Shown here: piece after piece, positions 1 through 8,929 of the stretch
How the letters are laid out: each line of letters begins with the position of its first letter
Numbering within the stretch: position 1 is the first letter of the stretch
Assembly: GCA_964352985.1 (NCBI GenBank)
Contig: CAYGUK010000002.1
Location: forward strand, 1-64,000
Length of the DNA: 64,000 nucleotides
Direction of reading: 5' to 3'
Origin: CAYGUK01 sp964352985
GTDB lineage: Bacteria; Pseudomonadota; Gammaproteobacteria; JAHCLG01
Translations under genes and position numbers: made by a program
The notes under the pieces: generated by a model
Told to the model about the DNA's origin: nothing
The model's database searches: none
The model's input: only the letters and a program-made list of their open reading frames with translations

Positions 1-2
1 CA

Positions 3-34
3 CTTAAGGGGAAAATCGCGATTCTCCCCTTAAG
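3..34. repeat. 32-bp near-perfect palindrome
   Basis: CTTAAGGGGA and TCCCCTTAAG flank an inner AATCGCGATT palindrome, with one A/C mismatch over the 32 bases. It could form a long hairpin in RNA. It sits at the window edge with no long T-run after it, so it may be a weak terminator of an upstream gene or a repeat unit. No second copy was noticed in the window. Confidence 0.6.
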
Positions 35-139
35 AATCCCCATCGCGTAAGGAAACTCTGTTCTTTTCAGTATTTCTACGTTTTAGCTTAAACTTGGTGA
101 GTGGTTATATTGTAACTTAAAAAATTAAAGAGGGATAAA

Positions 140-589
140 ATGAATTATTTAACTAAAACTTTTTTTGCACTATCACTAGTATCAAGTTTAAGTTTAGCGA
201 CGACACAAAATGATGTGCAAGTGACTTTTCCTGCACCAATTGCAGGCGGAAAAAGTCATCACTTTTATATACGTGTTGATCGATTGGTGCCGAATTTACA
301 TTATTTAATTAGTTGTAAATATACGATCACTCGGGAAAAAACCGGTGAAAGCCTGGAGGTTTTAATGAATAATTTAACGGATATGGCGATGAACTTACCG
401 GGTGGGGCAATAGTGGAAGCTCATCATCAGGTTTATACGTTATTGGAGGATCAAAGTGGACAGTTTAGCCTTAATTATAGTGCCGTGAATCCTCAACATG
501 ATGAAGAATTTACGATTTCTAACCTTGATAGTTTTGACACGGTATTAAACGTTAAATCATGTTTTGCCACTCTTAAAGGTAATTCGTGA
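140..589 (+). CDS. Hypothetical secreted protein
   Basis: This 149-residue protein has a clear N-terminal signal peptide: MNYLTK, then a hydrophobic stretch (FFALSLVSSLSLA) with likely cleavage near residue 21. The mature part is about 128 residues and mostly beta-like, with two cysteines (near residues 59 and 142) that could form a disulfide in the periplasm. I do not recognise a family. An AGAGGGA ribosome site lies just before the ATG, which supports the start. It stands alone in front of the coiled-coil gene on the same strand. Confidence 0.7.
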   Translation: MNYLTKTFFALSLVSSLSLATTQNDVQVTFPAPIAGGKSHHFYIRVDRLVPNLHYLISCKYTITREKTGESLEVLMNNLTDMAMNLPGGAIVEAHHQVYTLLEDQSGQFSLNYSAVNPQHDEEFTISNLDSFDTVLNVKSCFATLKGNS

Positions 590-675
590 TTTATTTAATT
601 AACTACTTATCTGCAATGTAAGTCGTTATTACTAGAAAAAGTCATAGTTTTTTAAGTTTCAACTTGTATAGTTGC

Positions 676-1827
676 ATGCTTATTAAAAATAAGTATGAAG
701 TAGATGACATGTCATATCCCCGTAAACGCGTTCAAAAAGCGATTCTTGCATTAAAATCAGAACAACAAAGATTGACAAATCATGTTGAAGCTATAACTAA
801 AGAAGTTGACGATATCAATCAAAATTTACCTCATGAAATATTAAAATTAAAAAGGTCGTTTGAAGCGTGCAATCAACGCAACCAGGATGAAGTTCAACAA
901 CGAATGAAAGTGATTCGTGAACAACTGTCTTTATTATCACTTCAAGGCGATAAGGATTTTGAGGTGGATTTAACAGTAACAATGCCTAATGTTGATATTG
1001 ATTTTTCCGAGCCTTCTTCTAGCTGTATTGTGGTGCAATCACTTGGACTTATCGTAGATGATGTTCAAAGTGAAAGAGTTTCGTTACAAAAAGAAATAGA
1101 TTATCTAAAAGCTAAATTACAGGCCTATCAGAAAGAGAAAACACGTTTAGAAAAAATCATTAGAAACTTAAAAGAAAAAATTAATCGTGTTGATCAAGCA
1201 TTTGATCAGATAAAAGGAAAACTTGATGCGTATATGACAGAGTTGGATCAACGCATAACAAAAAATAGAGAAAGTACAAAAGAATTAGAGCATGTTTATG
1301 AAAATTTTTTTGAACAACTATGTCAACATTTACAAGGTAATCGAAATGCGATCAATGTAATTGAAAAAATGATAGCTTTCAGTTCCAAAATCCATTTAAA
1401 AGGTTTTGTGAATGGTATTCAAGAAAGTATGAAAACTGTTGCAAAACCCAAACAGAAAAATCATGATTGGTCTTTTTTTCATCCTAAAAGCAAATATTTA
1501 AGTGCAACGAGTTTAAGTTGCTATTGTTCCGCTCTTATTGGCTGGTGTGCGTTACCTATCAAATATTATCTACAAACTTGCCGCGATAATCCTGACTGTG
1601 ATATGGCGGAATTTAGTAGTCGAACACTTGTATCTGGTATGGGTTATACTGTTTTTTTGATCAGTGCCGGATTACTTGTTGATAGCGTCAGTCAATGTTT
1701 TGATCGAGTTGCAAGTGATCATGTAGCGTTTCAAGAAAACAAACTCAAGCGTTTACAAGAATCGATAGAAGCTAAATTAAAATATTTTAACCACTCACAC
1801 ATACCTAAGAAAAGGGCTAAGCGTTGA
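676..1827 (+). CDS. Coiled-coil protein with two C-terminal membrane segments
   Basis: Function unknown. From about residue 15 to 230 the sequence is rich in Glu, Lys, Gln and Leu with heptad spacing, so long coiled coils are likely. The C-terminal third holds two hydrophobic stretches (around LSCYCSALIGWCALPIKYYL and GYTVFLISAGLLVD) that look like a membrane hairpin, followed by a basic Lys/Arg tail. This architecture is common among secreted effectors of Legionellales, but no sequence feature proves secretion. Start is uncertain: ATG at 676 or ATG at 709 (MSYPRKR); neither has a strong ribosome site. Confidence 0.65.
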   Translation: MLIKNKYEVDDMSYPRKRVQKAILALKSEQQRLTNHVEAITKEVDDINQNLPHEILKLKRSFEACNQRNQDEVQQRMKVIREQLSLLSLQGDKDFEVDLTVTMPNVDIDFSEPSSSCIVVQSLGLIVDDVQSERVSLQKEIDYLKAKLQAYQKEKTRLEKIIRNLKEKINRVDQAFDQIKGKLDAYMTELDQRITKNRESTKELEHVYENFFEQLCQHLQGNRNAINVIEKMIAFSSKIHLKGFVNGIQESMKTVAKPKQKNHDWSFFHPKSKYLSATSLSCYCSALIGWCALPIKYYLQTCRDNPDCDMAEFSSRTLVSGMGYTVFLISAGLLVDSVSQCFDRVASDHVAFQENKLKRLQESIEAKLKYFNHSHIPKKRAKR

Positions 1828-1843
1828 AATTGGGTGTTATCAA

Positions 1844-2515
1844 TCAAAGTGAAATTGGAGCAACATAAAATAATATGGCGAAGAAATGACAAATACTGCC
1901 GCCTAATACAAAACAATGCCAAATAGTATGAGCAAAAGGCTTTGATTCCCACATAAAAAAGATCACACCGAGGGTGTAACTGAGTCCACCAAAAAATAAC
2001 CAGAGTAAACAACTTAAAGTTAAGCACTCAACTAACGGCACCACGGCAATGACGGCTAACCAACCCATCGCAACATAAATTAAAGTTGAAATCCATTCTG
2101 GGCCATCAATGTAAAATAATTTATATATTGTGCCTAAAATTGCAATGCCCCAAATGACACCGAATAACGACCAACCCCAGCCACCTTGTAATGATACAAG
2201 CGAGACAGGTGTGTAACTTGCCGCGATTAAAATATAAATTGAAATATGATCAATTTGCTTAAAAATTTTTTTTAATTTAGGCACACGGATCGCATGATAT
2301 ATGGCAGAGGACGTGTAGGCGATAACCAAACCTACCCCGAAAATAGTGCAGGCTACAATCGTGCGGGCTGAGCCATAACTGCTTGAATGTACGATGAGAA
2401 GAACGAGTGCTACGATACCTAGCAAAGAACCGATCGCGTGAGTGATACTATTTGCGATTTCTTCTTGTAAAAAGTAAGCGTGTGGATATTCTTGCTGCAT
2501 AAGGAATGAGATCAT
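1844..2515 (-). CDS. Hemolysin III family (HlyIII/PAQR-like) membrane protein
   Basis: This is a seven-helix inner-membrane protein of the HlyIII/YqfA family, related to PAQR proteins. Family marks visible are the N-terminal EEIANSITHAIGS motif, a Ser/His pair in TSSAIYH near the end of helix 2, and the C-terminal HTIWHCFVLGGSICH histidine motif that fits the metal site of the superfamily. Length (about 220 residues) is normal for the family. The cellular role of bacterial members is unsettled; the hemolysin name is historical. ATG at 2515 is chosen; a second ATG at 2500 starts closer to the conserved core. It is divergent from the HPPD-like gene. Confidence 0.85.
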   Translation of the reverse strand: MISFLMQQEYPHAYFLQEEIANSITHAIGSLLGIVALVLLIVHSSSYGSARTIVACTIFGVGLVIAYTSSAIYHAIRVPKLKKIFKQIDHISIYILIAASYTPVSLVSLQGGWGWSLFGVIWGIAILGTIYKLFYIDGPEWISTLIYVAMGWLAVIAVVPLVECLTLSCLLWLFFGGLSYTLGVIFFMWESKPFAHTIWHCFVLGGSICHFFAILFYVAPISL

Positions 2516-2601
2516 ATAGAAATTTTTTCTGATGCACAAGATTTTCTGCGCATATTAGCGTATATTTGTTAGGTCATATTTGCTAGCGAAGGAGTATATC
2601 A

Positions 2602-3849
2602 ATGAGTTTCGACATTATGAATTACACACCACAAGGCGATAAAAAAAATTCAGATTATTTTAATGAATATCGCATCAAAATATTTGAACGCAGAAAAACT
2701 TCTGGCGTCGAAGAATTAGCAGGCAATATGACGGGTGTGGTTGTGCAAACTGAAAATGGTGAAGCATTGGATTATATGAAAGAACTATATCTCATGACAC
2801 CTTATCGTTACCATTCAAGTTATATTAACTCAACACATAAAATTTATTTTTTATGTAATACAGCAAATACGCCGTCGTTTATTTTGCTTGAACCATTAAG
2901 CAAAGATTATCAAGATAGCATGACGCGTCTCAACATGTTATATCCAAAATCTCGGCCAAAGCCAAATGCGCGTTATGTCGGAGAAGTATTTTTAAGTCAA
3001 AATTTAGCCGAGTTGCAAAAAATTTTAGAATCGCAGGATTTGCGATTTGAATATCCTGGTGAAACGAAAAATAGTTTTTATACAAATCAACATTTTCGTT
3101 TTACTCAAGCATCTAATTTTAGTGGTAATCGTTTAGGTTTTACCGAAGTCAATGTTCATCAAGATAAAGCTTTAAATATTGGCCAATCTTTTCAATTACA
3201 AAAAGAGGAATTAAATGCACTTGATCTTGTCGCACAAAAAGCCAGTGATTTGGGCTTAGATAAATTAATCCTTGGTATTGATCACATGGCAACGCGTATT
3301 TTATCGGGTGAACGTGAAGATGCAATTTTAGAATTTTTAACCATGTCGAATTATTATTTTTGGGGCGCGTATAATATTGCATCGATGAATTCATCAACCA
3401 ATGTCAATCGTAATCATACGGTAAAAGATGATAAGCATTCACCGGCAAAAGTGTTTACCGCGAATAATACCCCTTCATATGTGAATTCTTTTGAAGGTTT
3501 ACCCATGCCAACAGAAAATTTTGTGCGAAATTATGGGCGTCGCATGCATCATATTGCTTATGAAGTGTTAGATGGTGATCATGCCAGCGGGGTTAAAAAT
3601 GTTGATTATGTGGTTGGCCAATTAAAAGATAAAGGTATTCCATTTTTAGCGCACGTGGTGGGGGAATGTAAAGATAGTCCCGATCTAAAACAAATTTTTT
3701 CTAAACATTCTGCTTATTCATTTCTAATTACTGAATATGTAGAACGTTGTCATGGTTTCGATGGCTTTTTCACAAAATCTAATGTTGCTGCGTTAACAGA
3801 AGCCGCTGGTTTAGATGAACGTTTTGAACATGGTCATGTATTTGATTAA
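2602..3849 (+). CDS. HPPD-like vicinal oxygen chelate (VOC) protein
   Basis: This 415-residue protein resembles 4-hydroxyphenylpyruvate dioxygenase in its C-terminal half. The three expected Fe(II) ligands are visible: His228 in GIDHMA, His317 in RRMHHIAYEV and Glu378 in LITEYVER, followed by GFDGFF as in HPPD. The N-terminal half is poorly conserved and the protein is longer than typical bacterial HPPD (about 350), so the substrate may differ from hydroxyphenylpyruvate. No other tyrosine-degradation gene is nearby. It is convergent with a questin-oxidase-like gene, with a shared terminator between them. AAGGAG precedes the ATG at a good distance. Confidence 0.7.
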   Translation: MSFDIMNYTPQGDKKNSDYFNEYRIKIFERRKTSGVEELAGNMTGVVVQTENGEALDYMKELYLMTPYRYHSSYINSTHKIYFLCNTANTPSFILLEPLSKDYQDSMTRLNMLYPKSRPKPNARYVGEVFLSQNLAELQKILESQDLRFEYPGETKNSFYTNQHFRFTQASNFSGNRLGFTEVNVHQDKALNIGQSFQLQKEELNALDLVAQKASDLGLDKLILGIDHMATRILSGEREDAILEFLTMSNYYFWGAYNIASMNSSTNVNRNHTVKDDKHSPAKVFTANNTPSYVNSFEGLPMPTENFVRNYGRRMHHIAYEVLDGDHASGVKNVDYVVGQLKDKGIPFLAHVVGECKDSPDLKQIFSKHSAYSFLITEYVERCHGFDGFFTKSNVAALTEAAGLDERFEHGHVFD

Positions 3850-3871
3850 TGAATTGTTCATCATTAATTTT

Positions 3872-3908
3872 AAAGAGCCAAAAATATCATAATTATTTTT
3901 GGCTCTTT
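3872..3908. terminator. Bidirectional intrinsic terminator
   Basis: A perfect 14-bp stem (3872-3885 with 3895-3908, core AAAGAGCCAAAAAT) with a 9-base loop and A/T runs on both sides lies between two convergent genes. It can end transcription from both. Confidence 0.9.
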
Positions 3909-3910
3909 TT

Positions 3911-4903
3911 TTATTTATAAGAGTCAGTGATTTTTGCAGCGATTATTTGATAAATGGAATCGCGATAATATTGAGATTCTTCATAACACGAAAAAGTGAG
4001 TTTGATAATATGCTCATCTTGTTGGTGCAAACTATTTTCAATAATAATATTCCATGATGGCAATGAGCTTTCATCAACATCGTTTGTGGTTAAATCTGGT
4101 TTTTGTTCAATAATGAATGCGGCAATAAACGCATGAAGCAAGGTTTTGAGTGGTAAACATTGCTCACTAAAATAAGGTAATAATTTTCTTAAAGCATGAC
4201 AACCTGTGACTAAATGTAGCGTCAAAATATTGGGTTTTAGAAGATATAAATTAGCAATGTGATGCGCAATATCTGCTAGTGTGTTTTCTGTGACTTTTAA
4301 TTGGTTACAGCGGTCATCAATATCATAGTTATTTACTGCTAATTGTAAGCGTCCCGTTAAAAAGCCTTGTTCGTATTCTAGAATATGAGGTTTATTTTGT
4401 TGGGTAATGGTTTCTAAAATTTGTGAGATATTTTTTTCACCCGAGTTTGTATTTAATTTTTTTGAAAGTGGATGATATTGACTGGCTAAATAAGCAAGGC
4501 CAATCATTATTTCAGTATTATTATTAATAATTAAGCCATAAGCCATTCTGATTATAGGGTGAAAAGCGGCAGTAGGAATGCCGAGTGTCAACTCATTTAA
4601 GTATTCCCTAAGAATCTCATCACGATTTTTACCTGGGAGTTTTTCTAAAAAAAATTCTGTGTAGTCACTTATTACGCCATTTTTGCCTAGAATATCGTGA
4701 TAATTATCGTCGGTTATTTTTATTTTAGTGGCAGGCTTTGGTTCTAATACTGATTTGTATTCGTCAAAAAAGGTATTCAGTTTTTCTTCATCTGCACCTA
4801 ACTCATGTAAAGCAATTAATGCCATCGAGGCATGATTAGAAAACCCTTGATGGTACTCAGCGGAAAACGTTTGGTTTTTCGCAATCAATTCTTTTAAATT
4901 CAT
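3911..4903 (-). CDS. Questin oxidase-like protein (DUF4243 type)
   Basis: The N-terminus NHASMALIALHELGADEEKL matches the start of questin-oxidase-like proteins, which in fungi perform a Baeyer-Villiger type oxidation of anthraquinones. Bacterial members are largely uncharacterised. At 330 residues it is somewhat shorter than fungal members. Histidines such as HIANLYLLKP and HLVTGCHALRKL in the middle and second half fit the His-rich pattern of the family. The ATG at 4903 is preferred over an in-frame GTG at 4915. It is convergent with an HPPD-like oxygenase, which makes a joint role in aromatic or quinone chemistry possible but unproven. Confidence 0.6.
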   Translation of the reverse strand: MNLKELIAKNQTFSAEYHQGFSNHASMALIALHELGADEEKLNTFFDEYKSVLEPKPATKIKITDDNYHDILGKNGVISDYTEFFLEKLPGKNRDEILREYLNELTLGIPTAAFHPIIRMAYGLIINNNTEIMIGLAYLASQYHPLSKKLNTNSGEKNISQILETITQQNKPHILEYEQGFLTGRLQLAVNNYDIDDRCNQLKVTENTLADIAHHIANLYLLKPNILTLHLVTGCHALRKLLPYFSEQCLPLKTLLHAFIAAFIIEQKPDLTTNDVDESSLPSWNIIIENSLHQQDEHIIKLTFSCYEESQYYRDSIYQIIAAKITDSYK

Positions 4904-5104
4904 GAATATAACCACTTTATTAATTCCTTTAATTGATTTTACTCGGGATTATTTAGGCTGTCCAACTCTGACAGACATGAGTACTTTTAGTGATTTTAGA
5001 AAATAGAGTGACGTTATTTCTATGCCTAATATTGCAATACTTAAGAGAACCTTAATTTAATCACGTCAATAATGTCCTATAAAATTATTAAATATGAAAA
5101 TCCG

Positions 5105-5132
5105 TTGAATTTGATTATGGAATGAGTATAAT
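5105..5132 (+). promoter_or_regulatory. Probable sigma70 promoter
   Basis: TTGAAT and TATAAT separated by 16 bases, 33 bases upstream of the ATG at 5166. This is the only strong promoter match in the 260-base gap before that gene. Confidence 0.55.
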
Positions 5133-5165
5133 CGCGATTCTTTCAACTAAAATTAAAATGATATT

Positions 5166-6470
5166 ATGTTCTCCTTTTCTTATGTAGATAGTACTAATTT
5201 TTTATTGGTCACGCTGCCAAATTCAAACCACGCTCTAACTCTTTATAAAGCGCATTTATTTTTTAAAACATATTTAGAGGCTTCTTGCTTAGCAAATACA
5301 GAAGTACCAGATGTTGAAGCAGATAAATTTGAACAATTATTTTGTACTGTTCAACACGAGACAGGCATAACTATGTCATGCAAACTAGCTCACATGAATT
5401 ATGAAGAACATAGTGTTGAAATTGAAAATATTTCATACTCTATGGATATAGCGACATTTATGTCATATCCATTTCAGGAGTGTATCAAATCAGTCAAAGT
5501 TGACCAACTTCAACTTGCGAAAGGCGTTAATTTGCCAGTTAAGGAATCATTACATCAATTTTATAGCGAGTATTTAAATGAGACTTCGCCCTTTGGCGCA
5601 GAGCTTTTTATCGATAAATTAGAGAGCATGAAATTATTTTGTAAAAATAAATTAAATATAATTGAACATAGTTCTACGTTTCCGGCAAATAAGTCAAAGA
5701 TTCGTCAATTTTTTAATCATCTAATTCGTGAAATTGATCAGATAAAAAGTGATTTTATACTCCTTCAACAGAAAGTTAAGAGAATTAAAAAGCCAGAGGC
5801 GGAAATTAAAAAGCAAGCTGAGTTAGGCATAGAACAAACATCTGATGAAAGTCAGCAAGGAATAGATAACTTAATGCGCCTTCAACACGAAGAGCTAACA
5901 TTGGCAAGGCATCGAGTAATATCAGGCTTAATGAGGCTACAACAATTAGAACATCAAATTGATCAATTTCAAATTCCCAATCAACAATCAGAGCTTATTT
6001 TTTTAAAAAGACATGTTATTATTGGATTAGACAGTATAGTTCGTTTTGCACGAGGATTAGGTTTTGCATTTAATCAACAGGCATTAGTTCAAGTTGACAG
6101 TTCCACCGCGTCTAAAGCATGGGATGATTTTGCTCTAACGCCAGATGCAACACCTGATCCGTGTCACAAGTTAAAAATAAGTTTACACCCAACGTTAATG
6201 GTATTAATGGTTTCTGGGCAACAACAAGGAATGCCATTTACGCTGATTATCAGTGGTTTAGAAATTCTTAATGCTTTAACTGCATCAAATGAATCAGCGA
6301 CGTTGGTCGATCAAAGAAAAGCAGTTGGCGTATTAGCTGTTGCTTCACAATTAATGTCAAGTCATTGGTCGATATCGGACGTATTATCATTCTTGAATCA
6401 GGTGGTGGAACATTCCAGCAGTCCATCTCGTTCTATAACCGCTTTAGAGACACAAAAAAGATTAATGTAG
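5166..6470 (+). CDS. Hypothetical protein with central coiled coil
   Basis: This 434-residue protein is not recognised. Residues about 170-290 are rich in Gln, Glu, Lys and Leu and should form helical coiled coils (for example EIKKQAELGIEQ and RLQQLEHQIDQFQ). The N-terminal 150 residues look globular and beta-rich, and the last 100 residues look globular and helical. There is no signal peptide or membrane segment, so it is probably cytosolic or exported by a non-Sec route. It is a single-gene unit with its own promoter, flanked by unrelated genes on the other strand. An effector-like role is possible by analogy only. Confidence 0.6.
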   Translation: MFSFSYVDSTNFLLVTLPNSNHALTLYKAHLFFKTYLEASCLANTEVPDVEADKFEQLFCTVQHETGITMSCKLAHMNYEEHSVEIENISYSMDIATFMSYPFQECIKSVKVDQLQLAKGVNLPVKESLHQFYSEYLNETSPFGAELFIDKLESMKLFCKNKLNIIEHSSTFPANKSKIRQFFNHLIREIDQIKSDFILLQQKVKRIKKPEAEIKKQAELGIEQTSDESQQGIDNLMRLQHEELTLARHRVISGLMRLQQLEHQIDQFQIPNQQSELIFLKRHVIIGLDSIVRFARGLGFAFNQQALVQVDSSTASKAWDDFALTPDATPDPCHKLKISLHPTLMVLMVSGQQQGMPFTLIISGLEILNALTASNESATLVDQRKAVGVLAVASQLMSSHWSISDVLSFLNQVVEHSSSPSRSITALETQKRLM

Positions 6471-6617
6471 TGCATTAAAATACTTAATATTATTAATCTA
6501 AGTTATTCTTCAATATCGGTGTGAAATTTAGAGTCGAACTTTTTTGATTTGTTTCGCCTCAACGATTAGATATCGCAGAAATAGCGTTATAAATTTTTTT
6601 ATTTAGACAATTATTAT

Positions 6618-7919
6618 TTACGTCCGAGGTAAATTACTTGCAAAATGTGGATGCAATGAATTTAGCATATTAAAATAATGTGGGCACGTTTTTGCAACAC
6701 ACTCAGCATCTTCAATTTCGATCCCTGGAATTTTAAAACCAATTAACGCAAAAGACATCGCGATGCGATGATCTTTAAAGCTATTTACTATCCCGGGTTT
6801 GATTTTGCCAGGGAAAATTTTAATGGAATCTTCAGTGACTTCGGTTTTAATCCCTAATTTTTGCATGTTTTCTGCAACTGCTGCTATGCGATCTGATTCT
6901 TGTAATCGTGCGTGTTTGATATTATAAATATGAATGGGATCTTCTGCGAAAGGTGCTAAGGCTGCTAAAGTCATGAAGGTATCAGAACATTGACTCATGT
7001 CGACTTCGATGCCGGATAACTTTTCTGGCCCTTTTAGACTAATACCAAATTCATGTTCTGAAATTTCGCATCCCATCTTTTCTAAAATTGTTAAAAATTC
7101 GACATCGCCTTGTAAACTTTCATGGCGTTTAATATTGGGAATGGTAATTTTAGATTGTGTTAATGCGGCAGCGGCAAAAAAATACGATGAAGTAGAAAGA
7201 TCGGGCTCGATAGTATATTCCCTTGCCGAGTAACTTTGCGGTACGGTCACGCGATAACTATCATTTTCAGTTGTTGTAACGGTGACACCAAAACTTTTCA
7301 TCATTTCACACGTCATGTCGATATACGGGCGAGCAATAGTCGTATCTGTGATTAAGGTAACGGTTTTTTTCGCATAAGGTGCTACCATTAATAAGGCAGA
7401 AATAAATTGGCTGGTTAATTTAGAGGAAATAAAAATATCACCACCTTGTAATCCATGTTGGCCAATTAAATGAAAGGGCATGTTACTTGTATTTTGTGGA
7501 AGAAATTTTGCACCTTGTTTTTGCAACACTTCGATGAGTTGATGAAGCGGACGTTCGCGCATGCGTTTACTCGCATCAAAATCATATTGACCACGTGTTT
7601 GCGCAGTAGCTGCAAGTAAAAACCGGGTCGCCGTTCCCGCATCTTGACACCAAACGTTGGCGCGAGATGCGCTGAAGTGACCATTGCATCCTTGCACGAT
7701 GCAATAGTTTTTTTTCAGATCCCAATCAAGTTCGACGCCTAATTGTCTAAGCGCATTGCCGCAGACCATGGTGTCATCACTCATTAACATGCCTTTTAAT
7801 AAGCTTTGACCTTCAGCCAGTGCGGCAATTAATAGGGCTCTGTTCGTAATGCTTTTTGAGCCGGGTATTTCGATGGTTGTATCGAAACGGTTTTGTAAAG
7901 TTTTAATCGTTACCTTCAT
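6618..7919 (-). CDS. aroA: 3-phosphoshikimate 1-carboxyvinyltransferase (EPSP synthase)
   Basis: AroA joins phosphoenolpyruvate to shikimate-3-phosphate, step six of the shikimate pathway, in the cytosol. Family motifs are clear: PGSKSITNRALLIAAL near the N-terminus, DAGTATRFLLAA, LTSQFISALLM, and the C-terminal SDRIAAVAENMQKLG and DHRIAMSFALIG. Its 433 residues match the normal length of about 430. The ATG overlaps the stop of the DAHP synthase gene as ATGA, so it is translationally coupled and is the last gene of the trp-aro operon. No clear terminator was seen in the 150 bases after it. Confidence 0.97.
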   Translation of the reverse strand: MKVTIKTLQNRFDTTIEIPGSKSITNRALLIAALAEGQSLLKGMLMSDDTMVCGNALRQLGVELDWDLKKNYCIVQGCNGHFSASRANVWCQDAGTATRFLLAATAQTRGQYDFDASKRMRERPLHQLIEVLQKQGAKFLPQNTSNMPFHLIGQHGLQGGDIFISSKLTSQFISALLMVAPYAKKTVTLITDTTIARPYIDMTCEMMKSFGVTVTTTENDSYRVTVPQSYSAREYTIEPDLSTSSYFFAAAALTQSKITIPNIKRHESLQGDVEFLTILEKMGCEISEHEFGISLKGPEKLSGIEVDMSQCSDTFMTLAALAPFAEDPIHIYNIKHARLQESDRIAAVAENMQKLGIKTEVTEDSIKIFPGKIKPGIVNSFKDHRIAMSFALIGFKIPGIEIEDAECVAKTCPHYFNMLNSLHPHFASNLPRT

Positions 7920-8917
7920 GCTGCCATTCTTAATCTATGTTGAATTTGTTCTTGCAATTGATTAATTTCATTGGGATGAAGGGCTTGTTGTCCGTCACTA
8001 TAGGCATTTGCCGCATCATCATGTGATTCAATGATTAATCCTTGCGCACCAGCTGCAACTGCACCTAATGAAAGTGGCGCAACTAATGATGATTTTCCAG
8101 CAGCATGTGAGGGATCAACGATAACGGGTAAATGTGAAATTTCTTGTAACGCAGGGATGATAGAAATATCTAAAGTATTTCTAACATGTGTGTTAAAAGT
8201 GCGAATTCCGCGTTCACATAATATAACGTTATAATTTCCGCCCGCCATAATGTATTCTGCTGCGAGTAAAAATTCATCAATAGTGGCACACATTCCACGC
8301 TTTAGTAAAACAGGTTTGTTAATTTTGCCTAAGGCTTTTAACAAACTATAGTTTTGCATATTGCGGGTGCCGACTTGCAAAATATCTGTTACTTCAGCGA
8401 TTTTTGGAAGTGTTTCGACATCCATCACTTCAGTGACAATTCCCATATTATAGCGCAATTTTACTTTGGCTAAAATATCTAATCCTTTTTCTTGTAAACC
8501 TTGAAAGGCGTAGGGGCTTGTTCTTGGTTTATAGGCGCCGGCGCGAAATAATTTTATGCCGGAGGCATGGAGTTTTTCGGCAATTCTTAACGTGATACTT
8601 TCTTCTTCGACACTACAGGGGCCTGCCATAATTGTAAAATCTTGGCCGATTTTACAACCATTCACATCGATGACTGTATTGTCTTGTTTTAATTCTCGTG
8701 AAACTAATTTATAGGGTTTGGATACAATAATGACTTCTTTAACGCCAGGCATGTTAGCAAAATGTTGGTCTTGCACACTGCCATCATTTCCCGTGATACA
8801 AACAGCTGTTCGTTGAGCGCCTGGCATGGGGTGAGGCTCAAATCCGAGCGTTTTAATTTTATCGCAGACTTGTTGAATTTCTTGTTGAGTCGCAGAATTT
8901 TTCATAACGATTAGCAT
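7916..8917 (-). CDS. aroF: 3-deoxy-7-phosphoheptulonate synthase (DAHP synthase, type I-beta)
   Basis: This enzyme starts the shikimate pathway by condensing phosphoenolpyruvate with erythrose-4-phosphate. Residues 1-75 form a ferredoxin-like regulatory domain as in the Thermotoga and Bacillus type; the catalytic barrel follows with MAGPCSVEEE, GAYKPRTSPYAFQG, VTEVMDVETL, LKRGMCATIDEF and VDPSHAAGK. The family is distinct from the E. coli AroG/F/H enzymes, so the symbol is loose. AAGGAGA lies before the ATG. It sits 12 bases after trpA and overlaps aroA by four bases. As the committing step it places total aromatic flux under the trp attenuator. Confidence 0.93.
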   Translation of the reverse strand: MLIVMKNSATQQEIQQVCDKIKTLGFEPHPMPGAQRTAVCITGNDGSVQDQHFANMPGVKEVIIVSKPYKLVSRELKQDNTVIDVNGCKIGQDFTIMAGPCSVEEESITLRIAEKLHASGIKLFRAGAYKPRTSPYAFQGLQEKGLDILAKVKLRYNMGIVTEVMDVETLPKIAEVTDILQVGTRNMQNYSLLKALGKINKPVLLKRGMCATIDEFLLAAEYIMAGGNYNVILCERGIRTFNTHVRNTLDISIIPALQEISHLPVIVDPSHAAGKSSLVAPLSLGAVAAGAQGLIIESHDDAANAYSDGQQALHPNEINQLQEQIQHRLRMAA

Positions 8918-8929
8918 GGTATTCTCCTT

